A stretch of 17,852 nucleotides of DNA, from contig JBJDYT010000056.1 in NCBI GenBank assembly GCA_051867635.1, positions 1 to 17,852 of the forward strand. The letters run 5' to 3'. Below, one piece after another: positions 14,220-17,852 of the stretch. Position numbers and translations under genes: made by a program. The stretch's first letter is position 1, and each line of letters begins with the position of its first letter. This stretch comes from RGIG5472 sp051867635. GTDB lineage: Bacteria; Bacillota; Clostridia; Oscillospirales; Oscillospiraceae. The notes below the pieces were generated by a model, which was not told where the DNA came from, ran no database searches, and worked only from the letters and a program-made list of their open reading frames with translations.

Positions 14220-14375
14220 ATGGAACTGCCTGCGTGCCCGGTGGAGACCGCGTTGCTGCGCATCGGCGATAAGTGGAAGGTGCTGGCGCCCGGTTCCGGG
14301 CGTGGAGGAACAGGGCCTGCTGTCCCGCAGGGTCTGCGCGGAGGCTGGACGGCACCCCGGCCGTCTGCGTGCTGA
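14220..14375 (+). pseudogene. Decayed HxlR-family regulator
   Basis: From the ATG at 14220 (GGGAGG 8 nt upstream) the frame reads MELPACPVETALLRIGDKWKVL, the unmistakable start of HxlR winged-helix regulators including the conserved CPVE cysteine. After residue 22 it loses all similarity and stops at 14373. In another frame, GTG at 14302 onward reads VEEQGLLSRRVCAE, the family's wing segment that normally lies about 35 residues further on. Only 16 bp separate the pieces, 14 of them a perfect palindrome (14288-14301). So the middle (recognition helix) is deleted and the frame is broken. It stands divergent from the PNPOx-fold gene, the classic HxlR arrangement. A 51-residue product is possible but cannot bind DNA as the family does. 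Confidence 0.75.
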
Positions 14376-14476
14376 AGATCTGCGGCCACGGCAGGGAGGC
14401 GGACCCCGCGGCGCTGCAAAGAATGCAGGAGGAAACCAACCGCTGTCAGCCCACGGGGCGGAAGGGAGCATCATGA
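14344..14476 (+). pseudogene. Unrecognised C-terminal gene fragment
   Basis: Here the third plus-strand frame looks protein-like, with segments AVCVLKICGHGREADP and LQRMQEETNRCQPTG, ending at a TGA (14474-14476) that overlaps the next ATG as ATGA. I do not recognise the family. Such stop-start overlap usually marks translational coupling, so this is probably the true end of a once intact gene, perhaps the HxlR gene itself or another gene fused to it by deletion. No start with a ribosome binding site belongs to this frame. Confidence 0.35.
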
Positions 14477-14943
14477 CGGACTACACACTGCTGCACCGGC
14501 AGCTGGAGGCGCTGCTCCGGGGCGTGCCGTACAGAACGGCCAACCTCGCCAACGCGGCGGCGCTTTTATACCACAGCCTGGACGGCGTCAACTGGGCGGG
14601 CTTTTACCTGATGGAGGGCGGTGCCCTGGTGCTGGGGCCGTTCCAGGGCAAGCCGGCCTGTATCGAGATCCCGTTGGGCCGCGGCGTCTGCGGTACGGCG
14701 GCGGCGGAGGACCGGACCCAGCTGGTGCCCGACGTCCACCGCTTCCCGGGTCATATCGCCTGCGACAGCGCATCCAATGCCGAGATCGTGGTCCCCCTCC
14801 ACGCAGGCGGCAGGGTGGCCGGGGTCCTGGACATCGACAGCCCCCACACGGGCCGCTTCACGGAGGAGGACCGGGCGGGGCTGGAGGGCTTCGCCCGCAT
14901 CCTGGAGGAGGCCCTCTGGGGCGGAGCACGGCGCAGCATATGA
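14473..14943 (+). CDS. msrC: Free methionine-(R)-sulfoxide reductase
   Basis: This 156-residue GAF-domain enzyme reduces free (not protein-bound) L-methionine-(R)-sulfoxide, using thioredoxin-type electron donors. All three family cysteines are present with the right spacing: Cys63 (GKPAC), Cys73 (GRGVCG) and Cys97 (FPGHIAC), 10 and 24 residues apart as in E. coli fRMsr. The signature run VPDVHRFPGHIACDSAS and SNAEIVVPL is intact, as is GVLDIDSP near the C terminus. The ATG at 14473 has GGGAG about 5 nt upstream. It follows the regulator remnant with an ATGA overlap and was probably transcribed with it. It ends before a strong terminator. Its role is repair of oxidised free methionine in the cytoplasm. 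Confidence 0.95.
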   Translation: MTDYTLLHRQLEALLRGVPYRTANLANAAALLYHSLDGVNWAGFYLMEGGALVLGPFQGKPACIEIPLGRGVCGTAAAEDRTQLVPDVHRFPGHIACDSASNAEIVVPLHAGGRVAGVLDIDSPHTGRFTEEDRAGLEGFARILEEALWGGARRSI

Positions 14944-14949
14944 GGAAAG

Positions 14950-14981
14950 ACCGCCTTCCGCCGGCGCTGGCGGAAGGCGGT
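14950..14981. terminator. Terminator between convergent msrC and tetR genes
   Basis: ACCGCCTTCCGCC (14950-14962) pairs perfectly with GGCGGAAGGCGGT (14969-14981) around a 6-nt loop. Plus-strand tail TTTGCAATT; minus-strand tail CTTTCCTC. It serves both convergent genes. Confidence 0.75.
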
Positions 14982-15006
14982 TTGCAATTGCCGAGGCCCG
15001 CCGCCC

Positions 15007-15567
15007 TCAGCCCTGCCAGCCGCAGGCCCGCCCCGCCAGGCCCAGGATCAGCTCTGTCTCCTGGGCGGGATCGGCGCGGCAGGGGTCGTTGATCCAGTCC
15101 TGCAGGACCTTGTAGCTGCCGTGGATGGCGAAGGCGGTGATGGCGGCCTTCTCCCTTTGGTCCTGTATGTCCGCCAGCGCCGTGTCCAGCAGCTCCCCGA
15201 TCTTGGGCAGCGAAAAGAGGCGCACGGCGAAGGTCTCGTCGATGCTGTTGTTGATCAGCATGGAGGAGAGCTCCAGGTTGTCCTGTATGAAGTGCAGCAC
15301 CAGGGCCACCCGGCTGTGGACGCTCTCCTTGTCCCGCGCATCCGCGTTCTCCAGCTTCCCCGCGATCTCCGCGAGGTAGCCGTCCGCGATCTCCGCCAGC
15401 ACGTCGTACTGGCTGCCGTAATGGTTGTAAAAGGTGGTGCGGTTGATCCCGGCCTCCGCGCAGAGCTCCCGGATGGAGACCTGGCGGAGGCTCTTTTTCT
15501 GCAGCAGCGCCAGAAGCGAGCGGTGGACCAACTGTTTTGTTAAGGCGACGCGCTGATTGGGTTTCAT
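15007..15567 (-). CDS. TetR-family transcriptional regulator
   Basis: This 186-residue TetR/AcrR-type regulator has its helix-turn-helix at about residues 30-55 (VSIRELCAEAGINRTTFYNHYGSQ). The C-terminal all-helical part resembles the TetR_C group with a HFIQDNLELSSMLINNS segment. The ATG at 15567 has AAAGGAG about 11 nt upstream. An in-frame ATG at 15621 would include a Cys-rich stretch without a good site and is rejected. It is divergent from the TSUP-kinase fusion gene, which it probably controls. A palindrome CAACACATGTTG (15638-15649) between the -35 and -10 of that gene's promoter is the best operator candidate. It is not a close copy of the TetR at 387-938. Confidence 0.9.
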   Translation of the reverse strand: MKPNQRVALTKQLVHRSLLALLQKKSLRQVSIRELCAEAGINRTTFYNHYGSQYDVLAEIADGYLAEIAGKLENADARDKESVHSRVALVLHFIQDNLELSSMLINNSIDETFAVRLFSLPKIGELLDTALADIQDQREKAAITAFAIHGSYKVLQDWINDPCRADPAQETELILGLAGRACGWQG

Positions 15568-15628
15568 CCCGGCAAACGCTCCTTTCTGCCATTTCCCATG
15601 CGCTCGACACTTTGCGCACATCTGTCGG

Positions 15629-15657
15629 TTGCAAATTCAACACATGTTGCGTATGAT
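15629..15657 (+). promoter_or_regulatory. Promoter and operator of the fusion gene
   Basis: TTGCAA (15629-15634), a 17-bp spacer and TATGAT (15652-15657) form a good promoter. The spacer contains CAACACATGTTG (15638-15649), with perfect 5-bp arms and a 2-bp centre, well placed for repression by the divergent TetR. Confidence 0.65.
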
Positions 15658-15667
15658 ATGTTAAATC

Positions 15668-15696
15668 ATTGTAAAACCGCGGCAGCGCATTGTCAA
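15668..15696 (-). promoter_or_regulatory. Promoter of the tetR gene at 15007-15567
   Basis: On the minus strand TTGACA (15696-15691), a 17-bp spacer and TACAAT (15673-15668) form a near-consensus promoter with a start about 15661. Its -35 directly abuts and partly overlaps the AAGGAGG ribosome binding site of the fusion gene. Confidence 0.65.
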
Positions 15697-15706
15697 GGAG
15701 GCAGCT

Positions 15707-17218
15707 ATGGAGTACATATGGTGTTTTATCGCCGCGCTTATGGCGGGCGTCGGTACCGGGCTGGCGGGGCTCTCCGCCGCCACCGTCATGGTGCCGATCA
15801 TGATCGTCCTCTGTCCCACCTTCGCGGGGGAGACCGGGGCCTATCACGCCACGGCCATCGCCCTGGCCTCGGACATTCTGGGTTCCGCGTTCACCACGGG
15901 CGTCTACATCCGGCACAGGAACATCGACCTGAAGCGGGGCTGGCTGATGATGGCCTGCATCGTGGGCATGTGCGTCGCCGGGAGCTTCGCGGCTTTCCAG
16001 GTGGGCAACGTGGTGCTGGGGGGCTTTTCCCTGTTCCTCTGCGTGGGCATCGGCGTCCGCTTTTTGCTGAAGCCGGACACCCAGCGGGAGGAGACGGTGG
16101 ACAGGGGCGCGAAGCTGGACGGGAAGGGCGTCCTCATCTCGCTGTTCTTCGGCCTGACCATCGGCTTCGGCACGGGCTTCGTGGGCTCCGGCGGCGGCAT
16201 GATGATGCTGGTGGTGTTCACCGCCTTCCTGGGCATGGACCGGAAGCCCGCGGTGGGGACAAGCACCTTCATCATGACCTTCACCGCCCTGATCGCCTTT
16301 GTCAGCCACACTCTCATCGACCCCAGCATCATCCTGCAGGACTGGCCCATCCTGCTGCTCTGCATGGCGACGGAGACCGCGGCCTCCATCGCCTCCGCGC
16401 AGTTTGCCAACCGGGTCAATAACCGCGTGGTGGGCCTGGTCACGGGGGCGGTGCTTACGGTCCTGGGCCTGGTGATGCTGGGCGTCAACTACCGCAGGCA
16501 GCTTGCCTCCTGCGCGCTGCTGATGCAGATGCTGCGCTGCATGGGGAAATTTTTGCTGTTCATCGCAGGCGTCGTCGCCGTCATCCTGCTGCTCCGCCTG
16601 TGCTTCGACCTCCCCCGGGAGGTGTCCCGCAAGCTCCTGCAGTTCCCCGCCATGACGGCGGTCATCTTCATGATGTACGCGGCGGAGACCTGGGTCGCCG
16701 GCGTCCTCTGCGCCGTGGTTTTCTGCCTTGCGGTCTATCCCGTTCTCTGCGCGCTGGAGAAGTGGCGGGGCTATGCCGACCTGTTCATCGAGCGGCGGCC
16801 GGGGGAGGTCAAAAAGAGCCTTTTCCTCCTCTTTGGCACCCATACCGCCTTGGCGGCGCTGTGCTGGGGCGTGCTGCAGCGGCCCTATGTGGCCGTGGCG
16901 GCCATTCTCATCTGGGGCGTGGCGGACACGGCGGCGGCCCTGGTGGGCAAGCGCTTCGGCAGGCATCCCATCCGCCTGCCCCACGCCGACCCCCACAAGA
17001 CCTGGGAGGGCAGCGCCGCCATGGCTGCGGCCTCCTTTGTGACGGGGGCGGCCGTCCTGCTGGCGGTGAGCCCGCTGCCCGGGTGGCAGTGCGTTCTGTT
17101 CTCCCTGCTGGCGGCGCCCATCTCCGCCGCGGCGGAGCTGTACACCCACCATGGCGACGACACCGTCACCGTCCCTGCTGCCGTGGCCGCCGTGCTGGCG
17201 GCGCTGAGCCTGCTTTGA
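15707..17218 (+). CDS. TSUP transporter fused to SEC59-type lipid kinase
   Basis: This 503-residue membrane protein has two parts. Residues 1-262 form a TSUP (TauE/SafE) carrier with the two half-repeats AGVGTGLAGLSAAT (13-26) and GFGTGFVGSGGGMMM (153-167). Such carriers move sulfite, sulfoacetate or other sulfur anions. Residues about 280-503 match the CTP-dependent dolichol/phytol-kinase family: REVSRKL (304-310), WGVADTAAALVGKRFG (403-418), DPHKTWEGS (428-436) and GDDTVTVP (483-490). The junction (262-280) is one continuous frame, and no ribosome binding site precedes its methionines, so this is a true fusion or a clean gene merger. AAGGAGG is 6-7 nt before the ATG. It is divergent from a TetR gene. 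Substrates of both halves are unknown. Confidence 0.85.
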   Translation: MEYIWCFIAALMAGVGTGLAGLSAATVMVPIMIVLCPTFAGETGAYHATAIALASDILGSAFTTGVYIRHRNIDLKRGWLMMACIVGMCVAGSFAAFQVGNVVLGGFSLFLCVGIGVRFLLKPDTQREETVDRGAKLDGKGVLISLFFGLTIGFGTGFVGSGGGMMMLVVFTAFLGMDRKPAVGTSTFIMTFTALIAFVSHTLIDPSIILQDWPILLLCMATETAASIASAQFANRVNNRVVGLVTGAVLTVLGLVMLGVNYRRQLASCALLMQMLRCMGKFLLFIAGVVAVILLLRLCFDLPREVSRKLLQFPAMTAVIFMMYAAETWVAGVLCAVVFCLAVYPVLCALEKWRGYADLFIERRPGEVKKSLFLLFGTHTALAALCWGVLQRPYVAVAAILIWGVADTAAALVGKRFGRHPIRLPHADPHKTWEGSAAMAAASFVTGAAVLLAVSPLPGWQCVLFSLLAAPISAAAELYTHHGDDTVTVPAAVAAVLAALSLL

Positions 17219-17280
17219 GCGCCGCGTTCCCCGTCGGGCCGCCCGGAAACGCCCCGGCGAAAGCGGGAGGGCGTGAGAAA

Positions 17281-17312
17281 GACCGGAGGGAGGCTTTCCC
17301 GCCGGTCCTTCT
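17281..17312 (+). terminator. Terminator of the fusion gene
   Basis: GACCGG (17281-17286) pairs with CCGGTC (17302-17307), and inner GGGA pairs with TCCC across one mismatch. The tail CTTCTTG is moderate. It lies about 60 bp after the stop. Confidence 0.55.
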
Positions 17313-17362
17313 TGTACGTTCCCCGCAGAAAATGGGCGGCGGAGCGCGCGGCGCTCCGTTCC

Positions 17363-17391
17363 TTGACCGGGAAGAGCGGATATGGTAACAT
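17363..17391 (+). promoter_or_regulatory. Candidate rhodanese promoter
   Basis: TTGACC (17363-17368), a 17-bp spacer and TAACAT (17386-17391), with TGG before the -10 as an extended element. The -10 is imperfect. A 7-bp GC hairpin, GGAGCGC/GCGCTCC (17341-17357), precedes it. Confidence 0.45.
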
Positions 17392-17439
17392 CGCGTTGAT
17401 GAAAACGCAACACGGCGGGGAAAGGACGGTGGGAGCCGT

Positions 17440-17760
17440 ATGGAGTGTACACGCTGGCGCGTCTCGTTTGAAGAGGCGAAGAGGATGATGGACGCGGAGC
17501 CGGACCATCTGCTGCTGGACGTGCGGGAGGAAGAGGAGTATGTCACCGGCCATGCCGACGGCGCGGCGCTGTTCCCCCTGGACACCATCGGCGCGGAGAG
17601 CGCGGCGGCGGCCATTCCCTCCCGCGCCACGCTGCTGTTCGTCTACTGCCGCACCGGCAGCCGCAGCCGCCAGGCGGTGCAGAAGCTGCGGGCGCTGGGC
17701 TATACGGCCTACGACCTGGGGAGCCTGGTGGGCTGGCCCTACGGGATGGCCTGGTCGTGA
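17440..17760 (+). CDS. Single-domain rhodanese-like sulfurtransferase
   Basis: This 106-residue protein is a lone rhodanese domain, the usual size for the GlpE/PspE class. DVREEEEY (27-34) is the family's CH2A-type motif. Cys70 in the loop CRTGSR (70-75) is the active-site cysteine that carries a persulfide, and the six-residue loop fits sulfur rather than phosphate or arsenate substrates. GWPYG near the C terminus is also typical. No signal peptide, so cytoplasmic. The ATG at 17440 has GGGAG 4-5 nt upstream. It is preceded by a terminator and a possible promoter of its own, so probably monocistronic. It may deliver or detoxify sulfur; the partner is unknown. Confidence 0.92.
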   Translation: MECTRWRVSFEEAKRMMDAEPDHLLLDVREEEEYVTGHADGAALFPLDTIGAESAAAAIPSRATLLFVYCRTGSRSRQAVQKLRALGYTAYDLGSLVGWPYGMAWS

Positions 17761-17852
17761 CGCCGCGGGCCGCGGAAAAGAGAAAAAGCGCCCGTGAAAA
17801 GCGCGGTGGTCATAAGACAGTTGACAGCCACAGCAGTTTGGTTTGAACTGCT
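17761..17852. other. Right flank without a gene
   Basis: No gene is seen. It contains CCGCG/CGCGG (17763-17775), a direct repeat of AAAAGCGC separated by 5 bp, a TTGACA (17821-17826) without a matching -10 inside the window, and a 7-bp inverted repeat AGCAGTT/AACTGCT (17832-17852) that ends exactly at the window edge. Confidence 0.4.

Noticed and set aside
14858..17452. Minus-strand open frame of 864 codons
   Set aside because: Antisense to the TSUP-kinase fusion and out of frame with the TetR gene. Its composition (His, Gln, Asp, Arg runs) is that of a shadow frame.
17821..17852. TTGACA plus inverted repeat at the right edge as a promoter/operator
   Set aside because: No -10 within the window at proper spacing; the sequence ends before it can be judged.

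Overview
The window is about 17.9 kb of GC-rich, densely coding bacterial chromosome. Nearly every gene has a strong AGGAGG-type ribosome binding site. The families present (MATE, NhaC, TSUP, DapA-like, HxlR) and the sigma-A-type promoters suggest a GC-rich gut Firmicute of the Oscillospiraceae type (Lawsonibacter, Flavonifractor or Dysosmobacter-like). That placement is inference; no rRNA or tRNA is present to confirm it.

Layout. 1-386: gene-poor leader (about 48% GC up to position 340) with a large terminator hairpin. 387-2444: a TetR regulator divergent from a MATE efflux pump, sharing a nearly symmetric bidirectional promoter. 2458-3381: an HSL-type alpha/beta hydrolase, convergent with the pump. 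Its own promoter lies upstream of an intrinsic terminator, an attenuator-like arrangement. 3724-12290: seven genes on the minus strand. In transcription order they are an NhaC-family transporter, a DapA-like lyase/synthase, a fold-type I aminotransferase, a D-2-hydroxyacid dehydrogenase, ProC, a threonine-synthase-like PLP enzyme and a second, different NhaC-family transporter. 12569-13486: a divergent LysR regulator. A large inverted repeat sits at about -65 of the operon promoter, the usual LysR position.

13688-14080: a small PNPOx-fold flavoprotein. 14220-14472: the wreckage of a divergent HxlR regulator, whose probable operator and bidirectional promoter survive. 14473-14943: free methionine-(R)-sulfoxide reductase. 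15007-15567: a second TetR, divergent from 15707-17218, a membrane protein fusing a TSUP (TauE/SafE) transporter to a SEC59/dolichol-kinase-like domain. 17440-17760: a single-domain rhodanese.

How the genes work together. The seven-gene operon looks like an uptake and interconversion module for an amino acid or related organic acid, with a transporter as first and last gene. The substrate cannot be read from sequence. The right part carries redox and sulfur functions (flavin oxidase fold, Met-sulfoxide reductase, sulfur-anion type exporter, rhodanese), but these are separate transcription units. The most unusual items are the TSUP-kinase fusion, the seven-gene module, the symmetric divergent promoters, and the structured or attenuator-like leaders.
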